A stretch of DNA of 64,000 nt from Flavipsychrobacter sp. (lineage in GTDB: Bacteria > Bacteroidota > Bacteroidia > Chitinophagales > Chitinophagaceae): contig JANINW010000027.1 in assembly GCA_024508935.1 (NCBI GenBank), positions 94,376 through 158,375 of the forward strand. The letters run 5' to 3'. The translations under genes were made by a program, and so were the position numbers. Below the pieces are notes generated by a model that was not told the origin of the DNA, made no database searches, and saw only the letters and a list, made by a program, of their open reading frames with translations. Shown one piece after another: positions 7,610 to 17,284 of this stretch (positions are counted from its first letter, which is position 1; each line of letters begins with the position of its first letter).

Positions 7610-8476
7610 TTACTTCAAAGTATACGATTTGGGTATGGAAAACGGAAAATCAAGCTGCTCATCGAATACCGCATTATTAAAATCCATGTCCAGGTAGTAT
7701 TCTTTCCCCTCATTATTTATGGTCACCACCCTGCCATTGGCAAACTTGCGGCCCGTAACCATATCATAGCTGCCGTATTGCATCATGCCTTCTGTCTGCT
7801 TCTGCTTCAGGCGCATTTGCAGGCTGCGCATGTTGCTGTCTGCTTTATTGTATGCCACCTGCTGCACTATATCATCATTCTCTGCTTTCAGGTTCCAGGT
7901 GCCGCCAAAATCGGTAGCATCGGTTATCTTTCCCTGTTTTTGCAGCACATTACCAATAATAAAATTCTGCAGTGTCTGGAAGTCTACGGGTGCCGGCATC
8001 AGCTTATTAGCATCGGCAATAGGCATTTTGGTTACTTCTTTTTGCAGGTAGTTGAGCAGGATGATACTATCGGGCGTAACATATACACGTGCAGCATTTA
8101 CAAGCCCGAATGCAACAACATTTACCCAAATGATCTTGTCTTTCAGTATGCGGATATGTGCTGTAAATTCCTGGTTCTGGCCATTACCTTTATAATGCAT
8201 CTTAGCCTTCCCGCTAAAAGTATTGAAGTCAATATCCCGCTGCCAGAGATTGGTCAGCGAGGCTATCAGCGCAGCTTTTTTAGCATTATCAGCAGGTTTC
8301 TCAGGGATTACTTTGGTAGCGCCGGGCAATGTATCTACAGAAGTAGGGCCATACTTTTTAGTAATAGCGTACTTATCTATTTTCACATTTTTGCGTACCG
8401 GTTTTTTGCCGGTGGCGCAGGCAGCCATAAACAGTATTGTGAGAAATGTAAAGACCCGGTAAATGGGCTTATTCAT
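7610..8476 (-). CDS. DUF4292 lipoprotein
   Basis: A 288-residue lipoprotein: the start at 8476 gives a clean signal peptide and lipobox (FMAACATGKK). The ATG lies inside the end of the TPR gene (ATGAATAA overlap of 8 bases), so the longer upstream frame is rejected. The body matches the Bacteroidota DUF4292 family, with FNTFSGKAKMHYKG, an IWVNVVAFG strand and a QKEV-P-linker region. The fold is thought to resemble LolA/LolB-type lipid-carrying half-barrels, so a role in outer-membrane assembly is plausible but unproven. Last gene of the operon. Confidence 0.8.
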   Translation of the reverse strand: MNKPIYRVFTFLTILFMAACATGKKPVRKNVKIDKYAITKKYGPTSVDTLPGATKVIPEKPADNAKKAALIASLTNLWQRDIDFNTFSGKAKMHYKGNGQNQEFTAHIRILKDKIIWVNVVAFGLVNAARVYVTPDSIILLNYLQKEVTKMPIADANKLMPAPVDFQTLQNFIIGNVLQKQGKITDATDFGGTWNLKAENDDIVQQVAYNKADSNMRSLQMRLKQKQTEGMMQYGSYDMVTGRKFANGRVVTINNEGKEYYLDMDFNNAVFDEQLDFPFSIPKSYTLK

Positions 8477-10199
8477 ATAGCTTCCGTTCATTGATCTTTT
8501 TGTCGATCTCTTCATTATCTGTGCCACGTTCTTTAGCTTTTTTCCAGTATTCAACAGCTTTTTCTGTATTGTTCAATTTATAATATACATCTCCCAGGTG
8601 CTCCCACAAAGTACCATCAGCACCTTCCGGATTGGCTACTACAGCCTTTTCTATAAACTCTTTTGCCTGTTCATATTTGCCACGCTTGTATAATATCCAT
8701 CCATAGGTATCCAAAAATGTCGGTTCATTCTTGCGGATATCCAGCGAGCGTTTTGACATGCGTTCAGCGTCTTCCAGTCTTATACCTCTTACAGACAAAT
8801 AATAACTATAATTGTTCAATACAGATGCATTATCCGGTTCCAGCTTTAACGATTTCTCATAGCTGCTGTCTGACAAATTATATTGCTTCAGCAGGTTGTA
8901 CACATCGCCCAGCGAAGAATACATCTCTGCCAGTAAAGGAGCATTTTCTTCCGGCTGCATTTCTATGGCGCGATTAATAGATTTAATGGCCGAGTTTAAT
9001 TCGCGCTTGTTCATATAAGCTATCCCTTTCAGGTAGTGCAGGTTGGCCTGGTTAGGAAACAGGCGCAATGCCTTATCGGCATATACGATCAGCGAATCTG
9101 CATCCTTACGCTCGGTATAGTTATATAGCAGGTTTTGCCAAACAGGGTAACGGGAAGGATCGAGCAGCAACGATTTTTTATATTGGTCTATGGCCTCCGG
9201 CTTATGACCACTCAGGGACAGTATATCACCATATACACCTTGCACCTGTGCATCATTAGGATGCTGACCGGCAATTCTTTCCGCCAGGTGCAACCCATCA
9301 TTGCGCCTTACTGTATCTCCATTTATTTCCTGCAGGTAGGGAACTAATAAGGTGAGCTGAGTTTCTGCATCCAGGCTTTTATTGGTTATAGCCTTCCTTT
9401 TGTATTCATGATACTTAACCGCATCACCTTTTTTCTTGTAATATTCTGCAAGGCTTAGCTGCACATTAGCATCATCCGGAAAAAGCTGTTCCATACTTTT
9501 GTACACTTCTGCAGCCTTATCTGGTTGTTTATTATTGGCATACATCTCGGCCAGCATAGCATAAAACCTGCCTTCCTGCGGATTGTTGGTTATCAACCTT
9601 TTCATGATGGCAGCAGCACCTTCCACATCATTCATCTTCAGGTATAGCTGCTGTTGCTGCATCAGCAGGTCATCGTCATTGCCGTCTTTCTCTAAAGCCT
9701 TGTTCAGCTCTGTCATTGCTTCCTTCAGCTTGCCGGCACGCTGATAGAACAACGCTGCATTACGCAGGTAGTCGGGATTATTTTTTTCGGCTTTGGCCAA
9801 GTCACTGTATACTACCGCACCCTCTTCAAATTTATTCTGGTCGGCCAATATCATGGCATACTGCTCTTTGTAATACTTATTACCGTCTTGCAGCGATATG
9901 GCCTTTTTTATATACTCACTGGCCTTATCTACTTTTTTATTACGTTCGTAGATATTAGACAATTCATAGTATGCACCTGCCGCATCGGGGTCAACGCGGG
10001 TAACTTCAGTAAACAGTCTTTCGGCTTCTTTTTCGTCACCTTTCAGCCGGGCCCTTACCGCGTCATAATACAATGCTTCCGCTTGTAATTTCGGCAGGTC
10101 CTTTACTACGGGCAGCTTAGCTTCGGTTTCCTGGGCAGAAGCCTGCAAACCGCTGATAACTAATACCAAACTTGCTAACCCCGTCTTTAATGCATTCAT
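8469..10199 (-). CDS. secreted tetratricopeptide-repeat protein
   Basis: A 576-residue protein with a signal peptide (residues 1-22, ending ASAQE) and TPR motifs across nearly the whole length, from residue 35 on (ALYYDAVRARLKGDEKEAER, AAGAYYELSNIYERNKKVDK, and the last near ANPEGADGTLWEHLGDVYYK). TPR solenoids hold protein complexes together, here in the periplasm or at the outer membrane. Start and stop overlap both neighbours (ATGA with the nucleotidyltransferase, ATGAATAA with DUF4292), so expression is coupled. This gene order (dut, nucleotidyltransferase, TPR, DUF4292) recurs in the phylum. Confidence 0.85.
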   Translation of the reverse strand: MNALKTGLASLVLVISGLQASAQETEAKLPVVKDLPKLQAEALYYDAVRARLKGDEKEAERLFTEVTRVDPDAAGAYYELSNIYERNKKVDKASEYIKKAISLQDGNKYYKEQYAMILADQNKFEEGAVVYSDLAKAEKNNPDYLRNAALFYQRAGKLKEAMTELNKALEKDGNDDDLLMQQQQLYLKMNDVEGAAAIMKRLITNNPQEGRFYAMLAEMYANNKQPDKAAEVYKSMEQLFPDDANVQLSLAEYYKKKGDAVKYHEYKRKAITNKSLDAETQLTLLVPYLQEINGDTVRRNDGLHLAERIAGQHPNDAQVQGVYGDILSLSGHKPEAIDQYKKSLLLDPSRYPVWQNLLYNYTERKDADSLIVYADKALRLFPNQANLHYLKGIAYMNKRELNSAIKSINRAIEMQPEENAPLLAEMYSSLGDVYNLLKQYNLSDSSYEKSLKLEPDNASVLNNYSYYLSVRGIRLEDAERMSKRSLDIRKNEPTFLDTYGWILYKRGKYEQAKEFIEKAVVANPEGADGTLWEHLGDVYYKLNNTEKAVEYWKKAKERGTDNEEIDKKINERKLYE

Positions 10200-11203
10200 A
10201 TTTGTGTAGAAAAATCTCCCAGGCTTAATTCACGGGGTTTCTCTGCGTAAGTTACATTTTTACCTAATATAGAGTTGCTGATCTGGCTATTTTTAACAAT
10301 AGTATGCGCCTGTACAATACTATTCTGTATCCGCGCATCTTCAATAACAGCGCCTTCTTCCAGCGAAACAAAAGGCCCGATCACCGAATTGGTGATCTTC
10401 ACATTATCGCCAATATAGCAAGGCGCTATGATTACCGAATTTTCGAATACTGCAGTCTCAGATACCAGCTGTTCTGTATCCTGCTTTATATCCAGCACGC
10501 GGCCATTGGTATATACAGTATTATCCTTATTACCGCAATCCAGCCATTCGCTTACCTGGTCGGTATAGAACTTCACGCCATTTTTCAGCATGTGGTCCAT
10601 CGCGTCGGTTATCTGGTATTCGCCTTTTAGCTTAATGTCTTCATCTATCAGGCGCTGTAGTTGTTTCTTCAGCCCTTCACCATCCCTGAAGTAATACACA
10701 CCTATGATAGCCAGGTTTGATACAAAATCTTTGGGTTTTTCCACAAAAGCTTCTATCTCATTATTTGCGTTGAGTTTCACTACGCCAAAAGCAGAAGGGT
10801 CTTCTACGCTTTGCGTCCACACAATAGCATCTTTGTGGGTATCGATACTGAAGTTTGCTTTGAATAACGTATCTGCAAAGGCTATAAACACGTTGCCTTT
10901 CAGGCTGTCAGCCGCGCAAAGTATTGCATGTGCTGTGCCCAGCGGTGTTTCCTGGTAGCATATTTTGCCTTTGGCACCCAAGTCTTCGGCTACTTTGCAC
11001 AGGTGCGCTTCCACTTCTTTGCCAAAATCTGGCCCGATAATGAACGCTATCTCTTCTACATTCTCATTGCAGGTAGCCAGTATATCCTCTACCAGGCGCT
11101 GCACGATAGGCTTGCCGGCAATAGGTATCAAAGGTTTGGGAGTAGTAAGTGTGTGCGGGCGCATACGCTTGCCCATGCCTGCCATTGGAATTATGATGTT
11201 CAT
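10196..11203 (-). CDS. sugar-phosphate nucleotidyltransferase with left-handed beta-helix tail
   Basis: A 335-residue protein. The N-terminal half has the nucleotidyltransferase signature GMGKRMRPHTLTTPKPLIPI and FADTLF; residues 255-320 are a hexapeptide-repeat helix (VIIAPCYIGDNVKITNSVIG). It belongs to the glucose-1-phosphate thymidylyl/uridylyltransferase superfamily. The sugar and nucleotide cannot be told from sequence alone. It overlaps the TPR gene by ATGA. Confidence 0.82.
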   Translation of the reverse strand: MNIIIPMAGMGKRMRPHTLTTPKPLIPIAGKPIVQRLVEDILATCNENVEEIAFIIGPDFGKEVEAHLCKVAEDLGAKGKICYQETPLGTAHAILCAADSLKGNVFIAFADTLFKANFSIDTHKDAIVWTQSVEDPSAFGVVKLNANNEIEAFVEKPKDFVSNLAIIGVYYFRDGEGLKKQLQRLIDEDIKLKGEYQITDAMDHMLKNGVKFYTDQVSEWLDCGNKDNTVYTNGRVLDIKQDTEQLVSETAVFENSVIIAPCYIGDNVKITNSVIGPFVSLEEGAVIEDARIQNSIVQAHTIVKNSQISNSILGKNVTYAEKPRELSLGDFSTQI

Positions 11204-11240
11204 TATCGTTTAATTGCTTTTTATATGTAATGAGGTAATA

Positions 11241-11678
11241 TTAGTTGGTACCTGAATGCCCGAAGCCGCCTGCTCCCCGTTGGGTCTCGCCGAGCACATC
11301 AACGTCCTGCCACTCAATTTGTTCATAGCGGGCTATCACCATTTGTGCTATACGCTCTCCATCCGTTATCTCCTGTGGTTCGGCCGAAAGATTGATCATA
11401 GCTACCATGATCTCTCCGCGGTAATCACTATCTATCGTACCAGGTGTATTCACCATGGTCAGTCCGCGCTTGATGGCCAATCCGCTCCTGGGCCTTACCT
11501 GTGCTTCAAATCCTTCCGGCAGTGCCATATACAGGCCGGTAGGTATCAGCCGGCGCTCCATAGGGAGTAGTGTTACCGGCTGCGGCAGCCATGCACGCAG
11601 GTCGACACCGGCAGAACCGGAGGTTTGATACTGCGGCAGCGGGTGCGGCGATTTATTGACAATTGATACCTGTGCCAT
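11241..11678 (-). CDS. dut: dUTP pyrophosphatase
   Basis: A 145-residue trimeric-type dUTPase. All five family motifs are visible: [36 protein letters not shown] with the catalytic Asp, GERIAQMVI and the flexible C-terminal [10 protein letters not shown]. It cleaves dUTP to dUMP and PPi, keeping uracil out of DNA and feeding thymidylate synthesis. First gene of the operon; a TACCTTTG box ends only 8 bases before the ATG, so the mRNA has almost no leader. Confidence 0.95.
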   Translation of the reverse strand: MAQVSIVNKSPHPLPQYQTSGSAGVDLRAWLPQPVTLLPMERRLIPTGLYMALPEGFEAQVRPRSGLAIKRGLTMVNTPGTIDSDYRGEIMVAMINLSAEPQEITDGERIAQMVIARYEQIEWQDVDVLGETQRGAGGFGHSGTN

Positions 11679-11686
11679 TCAGGGCG

Positions 11687-11694
11687 CAAAGGTA
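11687..11694 (-). promoter_or_regulatory. -7 box of dut (near-leaderless)
   Basis: Reads TACCTTTG on the minus strand, 8 bases before the ATG. Confidence 0.65.
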
Positions 11695-11889
11695 ATAAGC
11701 AGGACTTAAATATACGTTGGTTAAATCCTGTATATGTATAGATAATTTGCACTCAATGTTAGAAATGTAACATACTGACAACCAATCAATTAATTACACA
11801 CCGAACAATCTCGGTCATTTATATGTTAAAAAAGCATTACGCATTTAAAACATATTAATGCATCTATTCCAAAACCTGAAAGGAATATT

Positions 11890-11897
11890 TACTTTTG
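11890..11897 (+). promoter_or_regulatory. -7 box of the GH3-family gene
   Basis: TACTTTTG, 33 bases upstream of the ATG at 11931. The upstream 200 bases hold only AT-rich sequence and a weak inverted repeat (ATATGTT at 11821-11827 with AACATAT at 11849-11855). Confidence 0.6.
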
Positions 11898-11930
11898 CCT
11901 TTCCTAAAAGATTAATAGAAAGGTAACGAA

Positions 11931-13478
11931 ATGGCATTGTTGGGGAATCTTATTGCACGTTCATTAGAAGTAAGGAAACAGTTCAAATTATCTGTAGCCT
12001 CGCCCCGCACCTACCAGCGGCATACTATACGCCAGCTGCTGGAACGCGGACAGTATACGGCGTTTGGCAAACACTACGATTTCGCAGGCATACTCAGTAA
12101 AGAAGTAGATTTCATAAAAGCATTCAGGGAGAAGGTACCGGTACATACATACAATGAGATGTATGACCAGTGGTGGCACCGCTGCCTGGAAGGCGAAGAG
12201 AACGTAACCTGGCCGGGCAAGGTAAAATACTTTGCACTTAGCTCCGGCACTTCAGAATCGGCCAGTAAACATATACCTGTTACGCAAGACATGCTGAAAT
12301 CAACCAAAAAGGTGGGGTTCAAGCAGCTATACAGCATGACGGAATTTAAAATTCCGGCGGTGGCCTTTCAAAAAGGGGTGCTGATGCTGGGAGGTACCAC
12401 GTCTTTGTTCAACAGGGGTGAGGTCTACGAAGGAGATATGAGCGGTATCAGTGCCAAGAATATGCCGCGCTGGCTATCTAACCTTTTTTATAAGCCGGGA
12501 CAAAAAATATCGAAACGCCCGAAATGGGAAGACCGCATAAAGCTGATAGTACGCAATGCAAAAAACTGGGACGTAGGCACCGTATGTGGTGTACCTGCCT
12601 GGGTGCAGATAGTGCTGGAAGAAGTAATACGCTACCATAAGGTGAAGAACATACACGAAATATGGCCTAACCTTAATATCTATATTCATGGCGGTGTATC
12701 GTTTGAACCCTACCGCGATAGTTTTAAAAAACTACTGGGCAAGAACATTACGTTCATTGAAACTTATATGGCCTCTGAAGGGTCGTTCGGCTTCAAGGCT
12801 CGCCCGGGCAATCACGGCATCAAACTGGTACTGAATGCCGGCATATTCTACGAATTTGTGCCTTTCACATCCGACAACTTTGATGAGGACGGCAATCCGA
12901 AACCCAACCCTACTACTTACCTGATAGACGAGGTAAAAGAAGACACCGAATATGCCGTAATGATAAGTACCTGCGCAGGCGCATGGCGCTATATCATTGG
13001 CGATGTGGTACGGTTTACCGATGCCAAAGAATACGAGATAGCCATTGTGGGTCGCACCAAGCAATTCCTGAGCCTGTGCGGCGAACATATGTCTGTAGAC
13101 AATATGAATAAAGCTATTGATACGGTGTCTAAAAAACTGGGCTTTACTATACGCGAATTTGCCGTAGCAGGTTTCCCTTATCAAAACCTGTTTGCACACC
13201 GCTGGTACATAGGCTGCGATGATGAAAGTATCAGCGCCGAAAAAGTAAAACAGATACTGGATGAGACCCTGTGTGAAGTAAACGATGATTATGCTGTAGA
13301 ACGTACATCGGCTTTAAAAGAAGTATTTGTAGAACTGATGCCGAACGATACCTTTTACGATTATATGCGCTCCATAGGTAAGGAAGGGGCTATGAATAAA
13401 TTCCCGCGTGTGCTGAAGAACGGTGCATTGAAAAAATGGGAAGAATACCTGGAACAAAATCACGTGGTACATCACTAA
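11931..13478 (+). CDS. GH3-family adenylate-forming enzyme
   Basis: A 515-residue member of the GH3 (auxin-responsive promoter) family. The ATP-binding signature is the SSGTSESASKHIP loop near residue 103; further family motifs are TYMASEGSFGF, an AGAWRYIIGDVVRFT stretch and the C-terminal domain. Plant relatives join amino acids to hormone carboxylates through acyl-adenylates. Bacterial ones are widespread in Bacteroidota but their acid and amine substrates are unknown. It is a single-gene unit with its own promoter box and terminator. Confidence 0.85.
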   Translation: MALLGNLIARSLEVRKQFKLSVASPRTYQRHTIRQLLERGQYTAFGKHYDFAGILSKEVDFIKAFREKVPVHTYNEMYDQWWHRCLEGEENVTWPGKVKYFALSSGTSESASKHIPVTQDMLKSTKKVGFKQLYSMTEFKIPAVAFQKGVLMLGGTTSLFNRGEVYEGDMSGISAKNMPRWLSNLFYKPGQKISKRPKWEDRIKLIVRNAKNWDVGTVCGVPAWVQIVLEEVIRYHKVKNIHEIWPNLNIYIHGGVSFEPYRDSFKKLLGKNITFIETYMASEGSFGFKARPGNHGIKLVLNAGIFYEFVPFTSDNFDEDGNPKPNPTTYLIDEVKEDTEYAVMISTCAGAWRYIIGDVVRFTDAKEYEIAIVGRTKQFLSLCGEHMSVDNMNKAIDTVSKKLGFTIREFAVAGFPYQNLFAHRWYIGCDDESISAEKVKQILDETLCEVNDDYAVERTSALKEVFVELMPNDTFYDYMRSIGKEGAMNKFPRVLKNGALKKWEEYLEQNHVVHH

Positions 13479-13487
13479 AAAATATGA

Positions 13488-13518
13488 AACGCCCTGACGG
13501 AAGTTGGGGCGTTTTTTT
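13488..13518 (+). terminator. terminator of the GH3-family gene
   Basis: Arms AAACGCCC (13488-13495) and GGGCGTTT (13508-13515), then a T run. Confidence 0.85.
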
Positions 13519-13539
13519 ATACACGGTGAATATGGCAAT

Positions 13540-13547
13540 ATTTTTGC
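13540..13547 (+). promoter_or_regulatory. -7 box of the 13560 gene
   Basis: TATTTTTG, 12 bases before the ATG at 13560. It covers part of the longer frame and so excludes the ATG at 13548 as a likely start. Confidence 0.55.
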
Positions 13548-13559
13548 TTGCATATCATC

Positions 13560-14069
13560 ATGAGAAACCTCTTTACCCTTTTACTGATACTCATTACATT
13601 GCATTCTTTTGCGGCAACTGATAGCGTGAACCTGGACAAATGGACAGCCTACAAGCCCGCGTTGAGAATAGGTATTGGTGTTACACCTAAGTTCTATCCT
13701 GAATTCGGATTTTGTCTTTTATCGCACTACCCCGGTAAACATCTTTCTTCATCCGCTTTTTATGCATCAATCGAATTGCTGAGCCTTATGAGCGCCGACA
13801 GGGGCTTTTTATTTGCCTGGCCCAAAATAGGTTATGAATATAGTTACCGAGGAGTCCTGCTGGCTTTTGAAGCTAAATACCAAACCGGTCTTGGCCGGTC
13901 AGATATTGTCTTTACACCCCGCATAGGTGCAAGTTTTGCCGGCATAGTAAATTGCAGCTACGGTTTCAATATTTCTACAAATGGTAGGCCATATCCTGAA
14001 TATCGTTCCAGCCAACTGAACCTGGCCTTCAACCTGTACAGGAGAATATTTACAAGACGTAAGCATTAA
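13560..14069 (+). CDS. small secreted barrel-like protein, unknown function
   Basis: Unrecognised. The 169 residues begin with a signal peptide (MRNLFTLLLILITLHSFAA). The remainder has amphipathic beta-like stretches (FWPKIGYEYSYRG-like, LLAFEAKYQTGLG, VFTPRIGASF), suggesting a small outer-membrane barrel. It ends with a basic tail (RRIFTRRKH) rather than an aromatic residue. The ATG at 13560 is preferred over 13548 because of the promoter box. It abuts the convergent recQ gene with no space. Confidence 0.6.
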   Translation: MRNLFTLLLILITLHSFAATDSVNLDKWTAYKPALRIGIGVTPKFYPEFGFCLLSHYPGKHLSSSAFYASIELLSLMSADRGFLFAWPKIGYEYSYRGVLLAFEAKYQTGLGRSDIVFTPRIGASFAGIVNCSYGFNISTNGRPYPEYRSSQLNLAFNLYRRIFTRRKH

Positions 14070-16241
14070 TCATGCACTCTTCATACGTTCATAGTGCATC
14101 ATGGCAAAACGTATCTCTCCGTAACTATAATCTTCTGGCAATAGATCTTTAAGTGGCTTTGCTGCCCTGCTTTCCCCGGTCTGCTTTATCAGCTCCAGTA
14201 TTTTATCCAGCTTATGCTGCGGTACAAGTTTATTAGCATTCAACTCTCCTGTAGCTACAAACACAGCCAGGTGGTTTTCTACTGTACTAACAGATAATCC
14301 GCGCTTCGAAGCAATATCAGCTATATCATAGCCTTCGTTAAATAATTCGAACGTGGCCAGCTGTGTATTACTTACTGCCGGCTTCTCTGCCTTAGCAGCA
14401 CGCTCTCTTTTAGGCATCTTAAAACTGATGCGGCTTTCCATGTTATGCTGCTTAGCAAATGGCTTTATCACCTCTATAAATGCAGGTCCGTATTTAGCCA
14501 CTTTATAATCACCAAAACCGGACACATTTCGCAATTCATCAAAGGTCAATGGCAGGTAGGTAGCCATTTCCATGAGGGTATTATCTCCAAGCACAATATA
14601 ATCAGGCACATTCTCTTCGCGTGCTATATCACGTCTTTTCTCCTTCAGCAGTTTAAACAACTCAGGGTGATGGGCAGGCGCTTCACTCAGTTTTATGGCT
14701 TCTTCCTGCGGCTTCTTCAGTACCAGTACCACTTCCTGTTCGCCTTTCAATATCCTGCGGCTGGCCTCATTTAGTTTCAGTGCTGGATATACACCATCGG
14801 ATTGCTCTACCAGGCGTTGCTGCAGCATTTGCTTTACAATAGCCAGCCATTCATCTTTCTTCAGTTCTTTACCTATACCATAGGTCTTTATCTCCTTGTG
14901 GGCGGCAAGTATCTTTGCACTCTGCGAGCCACGCAGGAAATCAATAAGATAATCTGCACCAAATTTTTCACCTGTACGTGTAACAGCTGATAACAATTTT
15001 TGTGCTTCAACAGTAGCGTTGCGCTGCTCCAGGTTGCTCAGGCAGTAATCGCAGCTGCCGCAGTACACTGGGGCACGTTCACCAAAGTATTGCAGTATAT
15101 ACTGGCGGCGACAGCCATCCTGCTCTGCAAACTCCTTCATCTGGTAGAGTTTCTTCTTCATAATAGAAGACTGCTCTGCATTGTTCTCTACCATTACAAA
15201 ATTCAACAGCTTACTAATGTCTCCTGCAGAATAATACAATATCGCATCGCTGTGCAGGCCATCACGGCCTGCCCTGCCCGTTTCCTGGTAATAGCTTTCC
15301 ATATTCTTAGGTACATCATAGTGTATTACATAGCGCACATTAGGTTTGTCTATACCCATGCCAAATGCAATCGTAGCCACTATTATTTTTGTCCGGTCGC
15401 GCTGGAAAGCCTCCTGCACCCGAGCCCGTTCGTCACTGCTCATTCCTGCATGATAATATGCAGCCTCAAAACCCATGCTGTGCAATTTATTGGCAATACT
15501 CTCTGTACTGCTGCGGGAGAGTGCATAAATAATACCGCTGTCTTCCCTGTGCTTATTAATGTACTGTACTATCTGTTCAAAAGACTTGCGCTTGGGTTGT
15601 ATATAATAACTGATATTGGCGCGGTTGAAACTGGAGATGAATACTGCCGGAGAAGGCAACTCCAACCTGCTGACAATATCTTTTTGTGTAATGGTATCGG
15701 CACTGGCTGTTAATGCTATAACAGGTGTTTTAGGAAAATACTTTTTCAAAACAGCCAGTTGCACATACTCAGGGCGGAAATCATGCCCCCATTGAGAGAT
15801 ACAGTGTGCCTCATCTATAGCAAACAAGGAACAGGGAAGCGTTCCTAAAAAATTCATGAACTGCTGCCCGTTACTGAAAAGCCTTTCAGGCGCCATATAC
15901 AGCAGTTTTATCTCTCCTTTCTTTACACGGCTTATAATTTCATTTTGTTCTCCTGCATTGAGTGTAGAATTGAGAAAAGCGGCCCGTATGCCGTTTGCTT
16001 CCAGTGCATCTACCTGGTCTTTCATCAATGCTATAAGCGGAGATATAACAATGGTAAGTCCCGGTAACAATACGGCCGGCAATTGGTAACAGATAGACTT
16101 ACCGCCGCCCGTAGGCATGATAGCCAATACATCCTTGCCGGCTAATACAGATTCGATAATAGACTGCTGGTTGAGCCGGAACTCATCGTAACCAAAAAAA
16201 TGCTTTAATGCCTGGTGAATGGTAGGTGCTGCCACAAACAA
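14070..16241 (-). CDS. recQ: ATP-dependent DNA helicase RecQ
   Basis: A 723-residue helicase. Domains in order are the helicase core (Walker A PTGGGKSICYQL near 43, DEAHCISQWGHDFR, QETGRAGRDG motif VI), a Zn-binding module with four Cys (GCRRQ, YCGSCDYC), the RQC winged helix, an HRDC domain near 520-600 (LKEKRRDIAREENVPDYIV) and a C-terminal helix-turn-helix with ADIASKRGLSVSTVENHL. It unwinds recombination and replication intermediates. No ATG precedes the conserved start; TTG 16241 or GTG 16235 must be used. Confidence 0.93.
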   Translation of the reverse strand: MFVAAPTIHQALKHFFGYDEFRLNQQSIIESVLAGKDVLAIMPTGGGKSICYQLPAVLLPGLTIVISPLIALMKDQVDALEANGIRAAFLNSTLNAGEQNEIISRVKKGEIKLLYMAPERLFSNGQQFMNFLGTLPCSLFAIDEAHCISQWGHDFRPEYVQLAVLKKYFPKTPVIALTASADTITQKDIVSRLELPSPAVFISSFNRANISYYIQPKRKSFEQIVQYINKHREDSGIIYALSRSSTESIANKLHSMGFEAAYYHAGMSSDERARVQEAFQRDRTKIIVATIAFGMGIDKPNVRYVIHYDVPKNMESYYQETGRAGRDGLHSDAILYYSAGDISKLLNFVMVENNAEQSSIMKKKLYQMKEFAEQDGCRRQYILQYFGERAPVYCGSCDYCLSNLEQRNATVEAQKLLSAVTRTGEKFGADYLIDFLRGSQSAKILAAHKEIKTYGIGKELKKDEWLAIVKQMLQQRLVEQSDGVYPALKLNEASRRILKGEQEVVLVLKKPQEEAIKLSEAPAHHPELFKLLKEKRRDIAREENVPDYIVLGDNTLMEMATYLPLTFDELRNVSGFGDYKVAKYGPAFIEVIKPFAKQHNMESRISFKMPKRERAAKAEKPAVSNTQLATFELFNEGYDIADIASKRGLSVSTVENHLAVFVATGELNANKLVPQHKLDKILELIKQTGESRAAKPLKDLLPEDYSYGEIRFAMMHYERMKSA

Positions 16242-16285
16242 AGAAAATGAACGACGAAATTAACCAGATTATTCCAAGTTCGGGA

Positions 16286-17284
16286 TTAATTCAGCGGAAG
16301 CAATTGCAGACACTCACGCAGCAATTGTGCTTTATTTACGGGTACTACACCTACAGATTCGCAAACCAGCCCGCCGGCGATATTGGATATTTCTGCCATT
16401 AACTTAGCATCTCTGGTAAGGGCATAAACAATAGATGCTGTGGCAATAACCGTATCGCCCGCGCCCGACACATCTAATATAGAACGATGGTGCGATGGCA
16501 GTATAGCCGAATTACCATCATTATAATAAACCCCTTTTTCAGAAAGCGTGATAAAGCTGATCTCATGCTGCATGGCAGCCTGTAATTTGTTATGCACCCC
16601 GTCAAGACTTGCCTGGTCTACATTTTCGAAGCCTATATGCAGTCCTTCCCGAACTTCTTTCAGGTTGGGCTTGAATACTGTTACGTTTTTATATGCCAGG
16701 AAGTTTTTAAACTTCGGATCTACGGTTGTAACGATTCCCAGTTCCTTACAGTGTGCAGTTATGCGGTGTATCACATTCTCCTTCAGCACACCTTTATTGT
16801 AATCTTCAAATATCACCACCTGCGGCTTTTCTATCTGCAGGTAGCGCATTACTTTGTCTATAAACGGGTGTTCTTCTTCTGTAGTAAGGTCATCGCATAC
16901 TTCCTCATCCAGGCGCAGCACATGTTTATTGTCAGCAATGATGCGTGTTTTGGTTGTTGTGGGCCGGTGCCTGCTATGTATGAGTAACGCAGTATCAACA
17001 CCTGCTTCTTCAGCCAGCTGTTTCAGTTGCCTGCCTTCATAGTCGTCGCCCACTACGCTGGCCAGTGTTACCTTTGCACCCAGCGCCTTACAGTTGAGCG
17101 CCACGTTTGCCGCACCACCCAAGCGGTTGTCTCTTTTTATTACGGAAACTATTGGTACAGGCGCTTCCGGCGACTGGCGCTCTATTACACCCCAGCGGTA
17201 ATTATCCAGCATTACATCTCCTATCACAACAACATGCAGTTGCTGCATATCCTCAAACAATCTGTTTAGTCCTTCTTTATTCAT
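16286..17284 (-). CDS. hldA: D-glycero-beta-D-manno-heptose-7-phosphate kinase
   Basis: A 332-residue PfkB-family sugar kinase closest to the N-terminal half of HldE (RfaE1). Features are the IGDVMLDNYRWG start, GGAANVALNCKALGAK, and the anion-hole and catalytic motif DVSGAGDTVIAT with its Asp base. It phosphorylates heptose-7-phosphate at C1 on the way to ADP-heptose for the lipopolysaccharide core. The adenylyltransferase half is a separate gene at 58119-58610. It overlaps the permease gene by ATGA. Confidence 0.87.
   Translation of the reverse strand: MNKEGLNRLFEDMQQLHVVVIGDVMLDNYRWGVIERQSPEAPVPIVSVIKRDNRLGGAANVALNCKALGAKVTLASVVGDDYEGRQLKQLAEEAGVDTALLIHSRHRPTTTKTRIIADNKHVLRLDEEVCDDLTTEEEHPFIDKVMRYLQIEKPQVVIFEDYNKGVLKENVIHRITAHCKELGIVTTVDPKFKNFLAYKNVTVFKPNLKEVREGLHIGFENVDQASLDGVHNKLQAAMQHEISFITLSEKGVYYNDGNSAILPSHHRSILDVSGAGDTVIATASIVYALTRDAKLMAEISNIAGGLVCESVGVVPVNKAQLLRECLQLLPLN

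Noticed and set aside
11821-11855. Inverted repeat ATATGTT/AACATAT before the GH3 gene
   Set aside because: Seven-base arms in AT-rich sequence are expected by chance; no functional support.
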